From assembly GCF_001942255.1 (NCBI RefSeq), contig NZ_MKKC01000062.1:29781-93780 (forward strand): a stretch of 64,000 nt of DNA, read 5' to 3'. This document shows, one piece after another, positions 8,901 to 20,425 of the stretch. How positions within the stretch are numbered: the first letter of the stretch is position 1; each line of letters begins with the position of its first letter. Origin of the DNA: Nocardiopsis sp. CNR-923 (lineage in GTDB: Bacteria > Actinomycetota > Actinomycetes > Streptosporangiales > Streptosporangiaceae). The notes below the pieces were generated by a model. The model was given only the letters and a program-made list of their open reading frames with translations, made no database searches and was not told the origin of the DNA. The translations under genes and the position numbers were made by a program.

Positions 8901-11900
8901 TTCGCCGTCGCCACCGGCTCCATCGACCAGCGGTCGGTGCACGCGGCCGGAACGGTGCGCGGAGGCCAGCCCCGCCGCCTCGGCCCGGACCTCGACGTCG
9001 ACGCGGTCCGCGGGCGTGCCGACCGGAGTCTGGACGCGACGCGTGCTACGCGGCGCTGGGTGAGCTGGGGTACCACTACGGGCCCGCGTTCCAGGGCATC
9101 GAGCGGGTGTGGACCGGCGCGGACGAGGCACTCGCGCTCGTCCGGCCGACCGCGCCGGTCCGGGGCGAGGCCGCCGACCACCACATCCACCCGGTAATCC
9201 TGGACTCCTGCTTCCAGACCCTGTTGACGACCCGGCTGACCGGGGCGAGCGGTACGGGGATCCGTCTGCCGGTGTCGGTGGCCGAGGTGCTGATCGACCC
9301 GATCGGCGACCGGCCGGTGTGGGCGCACGCGAGGGTCGCGGGCGAGGACGCGGACGGACTGGTGGGGGACATACGGCTCTACGCCGAGGACGGGACCCCG
9401 CTGGGCGCGGTGACCGGCCTGCGCGCGGTGGACGTGGAGCGGGCGTCGACGTCCGTGGGCACGGGCACGATCGACGGCTGGCTGTCCGACGTCGCGTGGG
9501 TGCCCGCCCCGGACCTCCTGCCGGTCGATTCGTACGCGGCCGACGAGGGAGCCGTGTCCACCGGAACCGGTGACGCTGACGCGACGAGCGAGACCGTGCG
9601 GCCAGCGTCGGTCCCGGACGGGACCGACGAACGCTCCCGGACCCCAGGGCAGGAGCGCGACGAGGCGGCGGGAACCGTGGGGGTCGCCGCCCGGCCGGGC
9701 GGCGAGTGGCTCGTCCTGGCCGATGCCGGGGGTCTGGCCGACGCCTTCGCGGCGCTGGTGACCGAACGCGGCGGCCGGTGCCACCTGGTCCGGCCGGGCG
9801 CCGGTTTCCATGCCCTGGGCGAGGTCCGCGGGTCCCGGGAGTCCCTCGCGGCGAGGGCGGACCGCGCGACGCGGACCGGGGGCACGGGCCATGACAGGGA
9901 CACGAACCACGCCGTTGACGGGGACAGTGGGGCTGGTGGTGAACACGCGGCACACGAGATCCGTTCGGTCGCTGAGGAAAGCGGTCGGGCCTTCGAGGTC
10001 CGGCCGGACTCGGCCGAGGACCTGCACCGCCTCCTCGACGACCTGGGAGAACGCGGCGGCGCCCTGGCGGGCGTCGTCCACATGTGGAACCTGGACGCAC
10101 CGTCGTTCGACGGGGCCGACGACGCCGAAGCCGACGCCTTCCCGGGCACCGGCGCCTACTCCCTCGTGGCACTGGCCCAGACCCTGGGCGCACGCGAGCT
10201 CGGCGGCGCCCTGCACGTGGTGACCCGTCAGGCGCAGGGGGTGGTCCCCGGCGAGGAGGTCGAGCCCCTCGGCGCTCCGGCCTGGGGCGTGGGCCGGGTC
10301 CTGTGGCAGCAGGAGCTGACCGACCACCGGGGCGTCCTGGTCGACCTCGGCCCCCGGCCGGACGACCACGGCGCGGAGGCCGCCGCCCTGTTCGCCGAGT
10401 TGACCGCCGACACCGGCGACGACGAGGTCGCCCTGCGCGACGGCGGGCGCTACGTCAGCCGTCTGCTCCCGGTCACCGACCTGCCGCGCCCCCTGCCGCT
10501 GCGGCTGCGCGCCGACGGCGCCTACCTGGTCACCGGCGCGTTCGGAGCGCTCGGCCGTCTGCTGTGCCGGACCCTCGTCCAGCGGGGGGCACGCCGCCTC
10601 GTGCTGGTCGGCCGCACGCCCCTGCCCGACCGAGCGCAGTGGCGGGAGACCGACCCCGACACCCGTGCGGGCCGCGACGTCCGTCTCGTCCGCGACCTGG
10701 AGCGGCTGGGCGCCCACGTCGAACCGGTCTGCCTGGACCTCACCGACGCGACGGCCTCTCCGCCTGGCTCGCCGCCCGGCGCGCGCGGGACGCACAGCCG
10801 CTGCGTGGGGTGTTCCACCTGGCCGGACACGTCGACGACACCCTGGTGCCCGCCATGGACCGGACCGTGTTCGACGCGGTGTTCGCTCCCAAGGCCACCG
10901 GCGCCCGTCTGCTGCACCGCCTCCTGGCCGACGAGCCGCTGGAGCACTTCGTCCTGTTCTCCTCCGTGGCCGGGTTGCTCACCACCGCGGGTCAGACCAA
11001 CTACGCGGCGGGCAACGCCCTCCTGGACGCCCTGGCCCACCACCGCCGGGCGCGCGGACTGCCCGCGATCAGCCTGGACTGGGGCCCGTGGGCGACCGGC
11101 ATGATCGAGGAACTCGGTCTGGTCGAGCACTACCGCACCGCGCGCGGCATGAGCTCGCTGTCCCCGGAGGCGGGCATGGCCGTGCTCGAACGCGTCGTCG
11201 AGCAGGACCGAGCCCAGCTCCTGATCTGCCCCGTGGTCGACTGGCCGACCTTCCTGGCCTGGTACTCGCCACCGCCGCCACTGGTGTCCGACCTCGCCGA
11301 GGCGGCGTCGGCGGTGTCGGGCGACTCCACAGGCGCTGCGGGCGCCTTCCCCGAGGTCTTCGCCGCCACGCCCGCCGAGTCCCGGGAAGACCTGCTCACC
11401 GAGCGGTTCAGGCAGGTCGTGGCGCGGGTCCTGCGCGTGTCGGAGGACCGTGTCGACCCGGCGGCGACGCTGAGCTCCCTGGGGGTCGACTCGCTGTTGG
11501 CGATGGAGCTGCGCTCCGGCATCCAGGCCGAGATCGGGGTGACCGTGCCGGTGGTCGCCCTCCTGGGCTCCGGGTCGGTCGCGGCCCTGGTCCAGGAACT
11601 GGGCGGGCGGTTGTCGGAGCTGGTCGCCGACGGCGTGGTCGGCGGCGTGAGCACGGGTGCGGTCGAGCTGTTCTCCGACCCCGCCGAGTACCCGCTGACG
11701 CAGAACCAGAAGGCTCTGTGGTTCCTCAAGCAGCTCAACCCGGACGGGTTCGCCTACAACATCGGCGGCGCCGTCCAGGTGCGCGCCGAAATCGACCCCG
11801 ACGCCCTGTTCACGGCCTTCCGCACGGTCGTGGAGCGCCACCCGAGCCTGCGGACCAACGTGTCCATGCGCGACGGCCGCCCCGTGCAGCGCGTCCGCCC

Positions 11901-14900
11901 CGTCGAGGACGCGCTGCACGACCACGCGCTCGTCGACGTCCAGGGGCGGCCGTGGGAGGAGATCCACCGGCTGATCGTCGACACCTACCGCGAGCCCTAC
12001 GACCTGGAGCGCGACCCGCTGGTGCGGTTCCGGCTCTACCGCCGGGCGGACGACCACTGGGTGATCATGAAGGCGGTTCACCACATCGTCTCGGACGCGA
12101 TCTCCACGTTCACGTTCATCGAGGAGCTGTTCGCGGTCTATGAGGGGCTGCGGTCGGGGCACCCCATCGAACTGCCCGACCACGCGGCCACCTACCTCGA
12201 CTTCCTCAACCACCAGAACCGGTTCCTCGCCGGTCCCGACGCGGCGCGGATGCGCGAGTACTGGATCGACCACCTGCCGGAGGAGACTCCCGCGCTCGAC
12301 CTGCCCACGGACCGGCCGCGCCCGCTCGTGCAGACCAACAACGGCGCCTCGGAGTTCTTCACGCTCGACGCCGACCTGAGCGCACGCGTGCGCGCGCTGG
12401 CCGAGGACCGCGGCGTCACGGTGTTCGTGGTCCTGCTCAGCGCCTACTACCTGTTCCTCCAGCGCTACTCCGGCCAGGACGACCTGATCGTCGGCAGCCC
12501 GGTGACCGGCCGCACCAGCCCGGAGTTCGCGTCGGTGTACGGGTACTTCGTCAACCCGCTGCCCCTGCGCACCGACCTGTCGGGCGATCCCGCCGTCGCC
12601 GAACTGCTCGACCGGGTGCGCACGACCGTTCTGGGCGGTCTGGACCACCAGGAGTACCCGTTCGTGCTGCTGGTGGACGAGCTGGGACTGCAACACGACC
12701 CCAGCCGGTCCGCCGTCTTCCAGGCGATGTTCATCCTGCTCACGCACAGCGTGTCCACGGAACGGCACGGGTACCGGCTGGAGTACGTCGAACTGCCGGA
12801 GGAGGAGGGCCAGTTCGACCTGACCCTCTCCGCCTACGAGGAGGCGGCCGACGGCCTGTTCCACTGCGTGTTCAAGTACAACACCGACCTGTTCGACGCC
12901 GAGACCGTGCGGCGGATGCTGTCGCACTACGTGAACCTGCTCCGGGGACTGACGCGGGGCCCCGTCGACCAGCCGGTGTCGCGTCTGTCGATGCTTGAGG
13001 ACGCGGAGCGGGAGCTCATCGTCGACCGTTGGAGCGGGCGGCGCGTGCCCGCCGAGCGCGCCGAGCCCGTCCACGTCCTGTTCGAACGGGCGGCGGCCGC
13101 GGCGCCGGACGCCGTCGCGGTGTCGGCTCCGACCGAGTCGGGCGACACGAGCGTGCTCTCCTACGGGGAGCTGGACGAGCGGTCGGCCCGCCTCGCCGCC
13201 CACCTGCGCGCGAGCGGCGTGGGGGCGGGATCGGTCGTGGCGCTGTGCATGGAGAAGTCACCGGAGCTGGTGACCCTGGTGCTGGCGGTGCTCCGAGCGG
13301 GGGCCGCCTACCTCCCCCTGGATCCGGGGTACCCGGTGGAGCGGCTCTCAGCCCTGGTGGAGGCGTCCGAGGCACGGCTGCTCGTGACCGATGACCAGGG
13401 AGCGGACCGGCTGGCCGGGGCGCCGGTCACGGTGGTGTCCGCGGCCGACCTCCTGCTCACCTGTCAGGCGCCCACCGCCGGTCGAGCGGTCGCGGCCCCC
13501 GAGCCGACGCCCGCCGACGAGGACTCCGAGGACCCCACCGCCTACCTGGTGTCGACCTCGGGCTCCACCGGCCGGCCGAAGCTGGTCCGCGTCGGCCACA
13601 CCAACCTGGCCGCGGCCTACGCGGGCTGGCGCGACGCCTACCGTCTGGAGGATGACGCGCGCGTCCATCTCCAGATGGCGAGCCCGGCGTTCGACGTGTT
13701 CACCGGCGACCTGGTCCGGGCCCTGTGCTCGGGCGGAACGCTGGTGCTGGCCTCGCGCGAACTCCTGCTGAACTCGGCGTTGCTCTACGACACGATGGTC
13801 CGCGAGCGGGTGGACTGCGGTGAGTTCGTCCCCTCGGTGGTGCGCGGACTGATGGCGCACTGCGAGCGCGACGGCCGTTCCCTGGACTTCATGCGGCTGC
13901 TGGTGGTCGGCTCCGACGTGTGGAAGAACGAGGAGTACCTGCGGCTGCGAGCGGTGTGCGGGCGCGACACCCGGGTGGTCAACTCCTACGGGCTGAGCGA
14001 GGCGACCATCGACACCACATGGTTCGAGGGGGCGGTGGACTCCGCCGACCCCGGCAGGACGGTGCCGATCGGACGGCCCTTCCCCGGCAGCGCGGTCTAC
14101 GTCCTGGACGGTGGCGGCGAACCCGTGCCGCCCGGCGTGACCGGGGAGCTGTGGGTCGGGGGGACCGGCGTCGCCCACGGGTACGCGGGTGACCCGGAGC
14201 TGACGCGGGAGCGGTTCGTCGCCCTCCCCCTCCCCTCTCCCTCCACCGCCCAGGGGGACGCTCCGGAGCAGCGGGTGCGCCTGTACCGGACCGGCGACCT
14301 CGCCCGATGGGACGCCACCGGAGTCCTGCACCTGATCGGCCGGGCCGACTCCCAGGTCAAGGTGCGTGGCCACCGGATCGAGATCGGTGAGATCGAGTCG
14401 CGGCTGGCCGCCTGGCCCGGGCTGGAGCAGGCGGTGGTGACGGTGCGCGCCGACGCGGCCGGAAACACCAGCCTGCGCGCGTACTGCGTCCCGATGCCGG
14501 GGACCGTCCTCGACGTACGGGAGCTGCGCCGACACCTGGCGGCGACGCTGCCGACCTTCATGATCCCCGCGGCGTTCGTGGAGATGGCGGAGCTGCCGGT
14601 GACCGCCAACGGAAAGGTGGACACCAACGCCCTACCCGCCCCGCGCCCGAGACCCGCGACCGGGCGCACGAACCACCCGTCACCCTCTACGAGACCCGGA
14701 TGGCCGAGCACTGGCGGGAGCTGCTGAGCGTCGGGGAGATCGGGCAGCGGGACGACTTCTTCGAACTCGGCGGCGGTTCGGTCCTGCTGATCGAACTGGT
14801 CCACCGCCTCCAGCACGAGTTCAACGCCACGATCCTGGTCAGCGACCTGTTCCGGGCCACCACCCTGCACGGTATGGCGGCCACCCTGGAGGGGGTGGTC

Positions 14901-15612
14901 ACCGGGCGGATCGACGGGGCCGGACCCTATCTGGACTTCAACAGGGACGTGGACGGGCCGCACGTGTTCTGCTTCCCGCCCGCCGGGGGCCACGGGCTGG
15001 TGTACCGGCGTCTGGCCGAGCACCTGCCCAACCACCGCCTGGTGGCGTTCAACCACCTGGGAGGCGACGACAAGGTGGCCCGCTACGCCGATCTCGTCGA
15101 GTCCGTCCAGGACGGGGGGCCTACCGCCTCCTCGGCTACTCGCTCGGCGGGAACCTGGCCTCGAGGTGGCCAAGGAGTTGGAGAGCCGCGGGCGGCGGGT
15201 ACGGGACGTGGTCGCCGTGGACGCCTACCGGGTCCGCGAGGAGTTCGAGTTCGGCGAGGAGCACCTGGCGGTGTTCGAGCTCGAACTCGGCGAGCACCTG
15301 CGCAAGCACACCGGGTCGGAGGTCGTGGCGGCCGAGACGCTGGAGCAGGCACGCGAGTACATCGGCTTCTGCGCCCGCAGGCCCAACACCGGAACGGTGG
15401 CGGCGCGGATCACGGTCGTGGCGGACGAGAAGAAGGCCGACCTGTTCGCGGAGGGCGAGGAGGGGGCCTGGCACGGGTCCTCGTCCACGGCCACCGTGGT
15501 GCTGGCCGGGTCCGGCGAGCACGCCGACATGCTCGACGACGAACACCTGCGGTTCAACGCGGGGCTGATCCGCGAGGTCCTCGCCGAGGAGGCCGACCAT
15601 GGCACCGTCTGA
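5911..15612 (+). CDS. Hybrid iterative PKS-NRPS, polycyclic tetramate macrolactam synthase
   Basis: About 3235 residues after restoring six single bases (near 7809, 9043, 10755, 14665, 15119 and 15160). Order: KS (Cys185 in DTACSS, His320, His360), AT (Ser638 in GHSTG), DH (His936, Asp1099), KR (TGAFGALG at 1541, Tyr1699), ACP (Ser1862), C (HHIVSDA from 2058), A (D235-equivalent at 2596), PCP (Ser2958 in LGGGS), TE (Ser3079 in GYSLGG, His3206). No enoylreductase is seen. The adenylation pocket reads D-V-G-E-V-G-S-I-D-K, close to the known ornithine code DVGEIGSIDK. One iterative module plus one ornithine NRPS module is the family plan of PTM synthases such as IkaA and FtdB, which attach two polyene chains to ornithine and release a tetramate. 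The C-domain motif ends in A instead of the usual G. The next gene overlaps its end by 14 bp. Confidence 0.92.
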
Positions 15613-17311
15613 GACTCCGAACCCGGCCGCGGACGGAACCGCGGCCACCGACTGGACCCGCCGTGAACGGGACGCGGGTACGCCGCCCCGGGTGCTCATC
15701 GTGGGGGGCGGCATGGGTGGCCTGTCCACCGGCTGTTACTCCCGGATGAGCGGGGCACGGACCCTGATCCTGGAGAAGCACGTCCTGCCCGGCGGATGCT
15801 GCACGGCCTGGTCCCGGGAGGGCTACGTCTTCGACTACACGATCGAGTGGCTGACCGGGACCGGTCGGGGCAACGACGCGGCGCGTATCTGGCGCGAGCT
15901 GGGAGCCCTGGACGGCAAGACGGTCACGGACTTCGAGATGTTCAACCGGGTGGTCGGCGAGGACGGCCGGGAGGTGGTGTTCTACCACGACCCGGACCGG
16001 CTGGAGGAACACCTCCTGGAGGTGTCCCCCGGTGACGCGGGTCCGATCCGCGAGCTCTGCCGCGACCTTCGCGGGTTCGTCCGGCTCAACCACTACCCGT
16101 TCCTCACCCCGCCCGTGCTGCGCACGTTCCGGGAACGGCTGAGGGCGGCCCGGGAGATCCTGCCGGGGTTCCGGCTGATGTGGCGCACCGCCACCACACC
16201 GATGGAGAAGTTCGCGGAGCGGTTCCAGGACCCGTTGGTGCGCCGCGCCCTGCCGAACATCTTCTTCCAGGACCACGAGGTGTTCCCGGTACTGCCGTAC
16301 CTGTTCAACCTGGCCAGCGCCCACCACCACAACGCCGGGTTCCCACAGGGCGGATCGCTGGGGCTGGCCCGGTCGGTGGCCGAGCGGTACACGTCCCTGG
16401 GCGGGGAGATCGCCTACCGCGCCCGGGCCACGCGGGTACTGGTGGAGGACGGACGCGCGGTGGGGGTCGAGCTGAGGGACGGCCGCCGGTTCTACGGCGA
16501 GCACGTGGTGTGCGCGTGCGACGGGGTGACGGTCCTGAAGAAGCTCCTCGGCGGCGAGCACACCAGCCCGACCCTGGACGCCCTGTTCGAGCGGCTGCTG
16601 CACCAACCCGAGGTGCTCTACCCGGGGGTGGTGTCCGCGTTCGTCGGCTTCAAGGGCGACCTGCCCCCCGAGACGGCGCACAGCACCACCTACCTGCTGC
16701 CTGAACGGGAGGCCGCGCGGCTGCCGTCCTGCTCCCAGAACAGCCTCGTGGTGCAGCTGCGATCCCGGTACGCGGACGGGTTCGCCCCACCGGGGAAATC
16801 GGTCATCCACTGCACCTACTTCAGCGACTACGGGTACTGGAAGGAGCTGCGCACGAACGACCGGCGCGGGTACCGGGCGCGCAAGGCCGAGGTCGCCGAC
16901 TTCGTGCGGGCGTTCCTGGAGGACCGGCACCCGGGTCTGGGCGAGCGGATCGAGCTGGTGGACGTGGCCACCCCGGTCACGACCGAGCGTTACACCGGCA
17001 ACCGGCACGGCAGCATCCTGGGCTGGAAGTCGTTCACGGAGGCCGACGACCTGCTGACGAAGCTGGTCAACAAGGACCGGATGAGCATCCCGGGGTTGGC
17101 CGGACTCACCCTGGCCGGACACTGGTTCAGCGGCGGCAGCCTCATTCTGGCCGCCTCCTCGGGCCGGTTCGCGACGCAGTTCCTCTGCCGCGATCTGGGG
17201 CTGCGCTTTCGGGCGTGGGAGAGCGAGGGCGGCGAGCCCTGGCATCCCGGAAAGTGGGGGGACCTGCCCCAACTGGACGCGTGGGACGAACGATGGGCGG
17301 AGGCACGATGA
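15599..17311 (+). CDS. Phytoene-dehydrogenase-like FAD oxidoreductase, PTM ring formation (first copy)
   Basis: 570 residues with an N-terminal FAD-binding Rossmann motif (VLIVGGGMGGLSTG) and the following PGGCCTAW segment. The C-terminal FAD region includes GHWFSGGSLILAASSG. The family includes carotenoid desaturases, but the position immediately after an ornithine PKS-NRPS matches the PTM oxidoreductases (FtdC/FtdD and IkaB type). Those reductively cyclise the polyene chains into the carbocycles. The ATG at 15599 overlaps the synthase stop by 14 bp and its own stop overlaps the next start (ATGA, 17308-17311), so the three genes form one coupled operon. The order of action relative to the second copy is not visible. 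Confidence 0.88.
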   Translation: MAPSETPNPAADGTAATDWTRRERDAGTPPRVLIVGGGMGGLSTGCYSRMSGARTLILEKHVLPGGCCTAWSREGYVFDYTIEWLTGTGRGNDAARIWRELGALDGKTVTDFEMFNRVVGEDGREVVFYHDPDRLEEHLLEVSPGDAGPIRELCRDLRGFVRLNHYPFLTPPVLRTFRERLRAAREILPGFRLMWRTATTPMEKFAERFQDPLVRRALPNIFFQDHEVFPVLPYLFNLASAHHHNAGFPQGGSLGLARSVAERYTSLGGEIAYRARATRVLVEDGRAVGVELRDGRRFYGEHVVCACDGVTVLKKLLGGEHTSPTLDALFERLLHQPEVLYPGVVSAFVGFKGDLPPETAHSTTYLLPEREAARLPSCSQNSLVVQLRSRYADGFAPPGKSVIHCTYFSDYGYWKELRTNDRRGYRARKAEVADFVRAFLEDRHPGLGERIELVDVATPVTTERYTGNRHGSILGWKSFTEADDLLTKLVNKDRMSIPGLAGLTLAGHWFSGGSLILAASSGRFATQFLCRDLGLRFRAWESEGGEPWHPGKWGDLPQLDAWDERWAEAR

Positions 17312-19032
17312 GGGATCGGCGTCAGAGCACGACGCGCGGCGGAACCGCGGCGCGGCCCCGGGAGTCGATGATCATCGTCGGCGGCGGGCTGGGCGGGCTG
17401 TCCACCGGCGTGTACGCGCGGATGAACGGGTACCGGACGCGGATCTTCGAGATGCACGAGATCCCCGGCGGGTGCTGCACGGCCTGGGACAAGGGCGACT
17501 TCACCTTCGACTGGTGCGTGAGCTGGCTGCTCGGCAACGGACCCGGCAGCGAGATGCACCAGATCTGGATGGAACTGGGGGCGCTCCAGGGCAAGGAGAT
17601 GCGCCACTTCGACGTGTTCAACGTCGTGCGGGGGCAGGACGGGCGGAAGGTGTACTTCTACTCGGACCCGGACCGGCTGGAGGCGCACCTGCTCGACCTG
17701 TCCCCCGCCGACGCCCGGGTCATCCGCGACTTCTGTCAGGGGTTGCGGCGGTTCATCCGGTGCCTGCGCGTCTACCCGTTCCTGAAGCCGGTGGGACTGA
17801 TGGGTCCGGTGGAGCGCACGCGCATGATGTCGAAGTTCATCCCGTACTTCAACGTCATCCGCAAGTCGATCACGGTGCTGATGCGCGACTACTCCCAGCG
17901 GTTCACCGACCCGCTGCTCACGGACGCGTTCAACCACATCCTGTACGAGAAGCACCCCAACTTCCCCGTGCTGCCGTTCTACTTCCAGCTCGCGGCGCAC
18001 GCCGGGCGCGCCGCGGGCGTCCCCGAGGGCGGTTCGCTCGGCCTGGCGCGCTCGATCGAGGACCGCTACCGGCGGCTGGGCGGTGAGATCAGCTACACGC
18101 CCGGGTCGAGGAGATCCTGGTGGAGGACCACCGTGCCGTGGGCGTACGGCTCAGCGACGGCAGCGAGCACCGCGCGGACATCGTGGTGGCGGCGTGCGAC
18201 GGGTACACGACCATGCACGAGCTGCTGAAGGGCCGCTACCTCAACGAGGAGTACCACCGCCTCTACACGCGGACCATCCACGAACCGGAGATGGTCTTCC
18301 CCGGGTACTTCTCGATCTTCCTGGGCCTGAGCGAGGAGTTCGCCGACGCGACCCGTGCACGACCTATCTGCTGACTGAGGAGGAGGCCGCGCCGCTGCTC
18401 GGCATCCGGCACCCGAGCGTCAACGTCCAGTTCCGCAGCACCCACTATCCGGAGCTGTCGCCGCCGGGGACGGCGGTGGTCTACGCGACGTACTTCTGCG
18501 ACATCGAACCGTGGCGCGAGCTGAGCACCGGTCCCGAACGGTCGAGCCGACTGCACCGGGGTGAGGAGGTGCACACGCTGCCGGTGCGACGCGGCCGGGA
18601 CTACGTCCGCGCCAAGCGACGGGTGGCCGAAGCCTGGTGGAGATGGTCGACCGTCGCCATCCGGGGCTGCGCGAGGCGGTCAGGGTGCGCGACATCGCCA
18701 CGCCGCTCACCCAGGTCCGCTACACGGGCAACCTGGACGGAACGGTGCTCGGCTGGCAACCGTTCGTGGAGGGCGGCGAGACGCTGGAGGAGCTGGTGAA
18801 GAAGTATGGCCCCGGACTGCCGGGCCTGGAGGGGTTCTACATGTCCGGAGTGTGGGCGACCACCGGCGGGCTGATCCGCGCCGCCGCGGCCGGTCGGCAC
18901 GTGATGCAGTTCGTCTGCCGTGACGACGGACGTGAGTTCCGCGCGGAGGTGGACGAGAACGCGCCCCCGCCCACCCACCGGCTCATCCCGGTCGGACCGC
19001 GCTCGGGGCCGAGGCCGAAGGCGCGGACGTAG
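17308..19032 (+). CDS. Phytoene-dehydrogenase-like FAD oxidoreductase, PTM ring formation (second copy, three frameshifts)
   Basis: About 575 residues once single bases are restored near 18103, 18350 and 18625. It is paralogous to the preceding protein: MIIVGGGLGGLSTGVYARMN, PGGCCTAWDKGDF, later GNLDGTVLGWQPF and GVWATTGGLIRAAAAG for the C-terminal FAD site. PTM operons commonly carry two such enzymes, each linked to closure of one five-membered ring, and that is the likely role here. The ATG at 17308 overlaps the upstream stop. A perfect 13-bp-stem terminator starts 13 bp after the stop, which closes the operon. No zinc alcohol dehydrogenase (the ring-closing reductase of ikarugamycin-type clusters) follows. 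Confidence 0.87.
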
Positions 19033-19044
19033 CGACGGATGTCC

Positions 19045-19074
19045 GGGCGGCCGCGTCTCCTGACGCGGCCGCCC
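19045..19074 (+). terminator. Terminator of the PTM operon
   Basis: GGGCGGCCGCGTC and GACGCGGCCGCCC form a perfect 13-bp stem with a TCCT loop, 13 bp after the second oxidoreductase stop. It may also stop transcripts arriving from the opposite strand. Confidence 0.85.
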
Positions 19075-19089
19075 TGGCGTGCCGTCCGC

Positions 19090-19630
19090 GGTTCCTCACC
19101 AGGTGACGGGACTCGAAGTCGGTCCGGGCGTACCGGACCAGCCCGCCTCCGTTCCGGCCCATGGTGCGCACGATCTCCTCCACCGCGTCCGGGATGCGTG
19201 CGGGCTCCTTGCGGAGCCGCTCCCACTGGTCGCGGTGGGCCATCAGCCGGGCGACGCCGGTCGTCATGGCCATTTTGGTGGTCTCCTCCCCGGCGAAGAA
19301 GAGCACCATGGCCAGTCGGACGATCCCTTCGCCGCTGGTGCCGCCCGCGGCTCGCAGGCCGGAGATCACGTTCTCGCCGGCCCCGGGCCGGCACGCCGCC
19401 ACCAACCGGTGGATGTACCCGAGGAGCGCGCGCAGGCCCTCCGCCGCCCGCGCGGGGTCAACGGCCGCCTCGGCGAGCGCGACGAACTCCGTGTGCCCCT
19501 CGGCGGGCACACCGAGGAGTTCGGCGATGGCCCGGGTGGGGACGACCGCCGTGACGTGCCGCCTGAGGTCGGCGGGCGGCCCCGCCTGCTCCAGGCCGTG
19601 CAGGCAGGAGAAACGGTGACGGCTTTCCAC
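19090..19630 (-). pseudogene. Cytochrome P450 remnant, missing both ends
   Basis: The reverse frame keeps only the middle of a bacterial P450. It has AVVPTRAIAELLGVPAEG (a region before helix F), the I-helix oxygen-binding motif as VLFFAGEETTKMAM, and the K-helix ExxR as EEIVRTMGRN. Homology fades after YARTDFE, so the Cys heme-ligand loop is gone, and about 120 N-terminal residues are also missing. The frame stays open to 18983 but runs into the PTM terminator and antisense of the oxidoreductase. It begins 20 bp after the tetR stop on the same strand. PTM clusters often carry a tailoring P450, so this may be a lost tailoring gene. It cannot be a working P450. Confidence 0.75.
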
Positions 19631-19649
19631 AGGCCCGGTTCCGCTCCTG

Positions 19650-20249
19650 TCAGTCGACGAACAACGCGTCCAACCGCGAGTCGAGCACCCGAGCGGCCTC
19701 CTCCCCCGTCACCTGTCCCAGGAGCAACTGGGCGCGCATCCCCTCCACCAGCGCGAGCAGTGCGGCCGCTTCCAGACCGGCGTCCGGTTCGGTCCCGGTC
19801 CGGCCTTCGTCGGTCCCCCGGCGGATGAGGTACTCCAGCGTCTCCCGGACACCGGTGTAGGCGCGGTGCACGCGCCGGGCCAGCTCGGGTTCGACGAGGG
19901 CACGCGCTTGGAAGGCCACTCCGACCCTCAGGCCGTCCACCCGCCGCGCGTCCTCACCGAGCAGCCCGCCGAGGATGAGTCGCACCACCTCCCTGGGGGA
20001 GAGGGGGCCGGGCCGTTCCTCCAGCGACGCGCGGACCCGGGCCATGTCGCGCTCGCCCGCGTACTCCAGCGTGAAGGCGAGCATCTCGCCCTTGGTCCTG
20101 AAGTAGTGCTGCACCCGGCCCATCGACACCCCCGCCTGGGCCGCGACGTCCCGCAGGCTCGCCGCCTCCAGCCCCCGGGCCGAGACGAGCGCGCACACCG
20201 CCTCCGCGATCTGGACCCGCCGCTGCTGGTGGTCGACCTGCTTGGGCAT
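19650..20249 (-). CDS. TetR-family transcriptional regulator
   Basis: A 199-residue repressor-type protein. The N-terminal helix-turn-helix is clear: RRVQIAEAVCALVSARG, then LRDVAAQAGVSMGRVQHYF. The remainder is an all-helical ligand-binding domain (EVVRLILGGLLGE to VLDSRLDALFVD). The start at 20249 (MPKQVDHQ) is preferred because a GGGGGAG site precedes it; an upstream in-frame ATG has poorer support. Being next to the PTM operon and ahead of the P450 remnant makes pathway or resistance control plausible, but no shared operator was identified. Confidence 0.85.
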   Translation of the reverse strand: MPKQVDHQQRRVQIAEAVCALVSARGLEAASLRDVAAQAGVSMGRVQHYFRTKGEMLAFTLEYAGERDMARVRASLEERPGPLSPREVVRLILGGLLGEDARRVDGLRVGVAFQARALVEPELARRVHRAYTGVRETLEYLIRRGTDEGRTGTEPDAGLEAAALLALVEGMRAQLLLGQVTGEEAARVLDSRLDALFVD

Positions 20250-20425
20250 GGCTCCCCCGTCCTTCCCGTACACCCGCATTGCACCACATCCGTCACTCCG
20301 GGTGTCGGTGCGCACGCATCGCGTCGCGTGTACCGGTCAGGGGGGTCGCGCTAGCGTGCGCGCCGGGCGCGCCACCCCGCCGCCCGGTCGCCCGGTCGCC
20401 CGTGCCGCCGACGTGATCGGTTCGC

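Noticed and set aside
10522..13203. 893-residue frame antisense to the PKS-NRPS
   Set aside because: Val/Gly/His-rich mirror of GC-biased codons; sense frame holds KR, ACP and C domains.
5911..15612. Six separate PKS/NRPS genes or a dead pseudogene
   Set aside because: Restoring six single bases gives one 3235-residue frame with every catalytic residue in place, so separate genes or decay are poorer explanations.
15599..19032. Carotenoid biosynthesis from the two phytoene-dehydrogenase-like genes
   Set aside because: No crtE, crtB or crtY genes nearby, and both genes are translationally coupled to an ornithine PKS-NRPS, which fits PTM cyclases.
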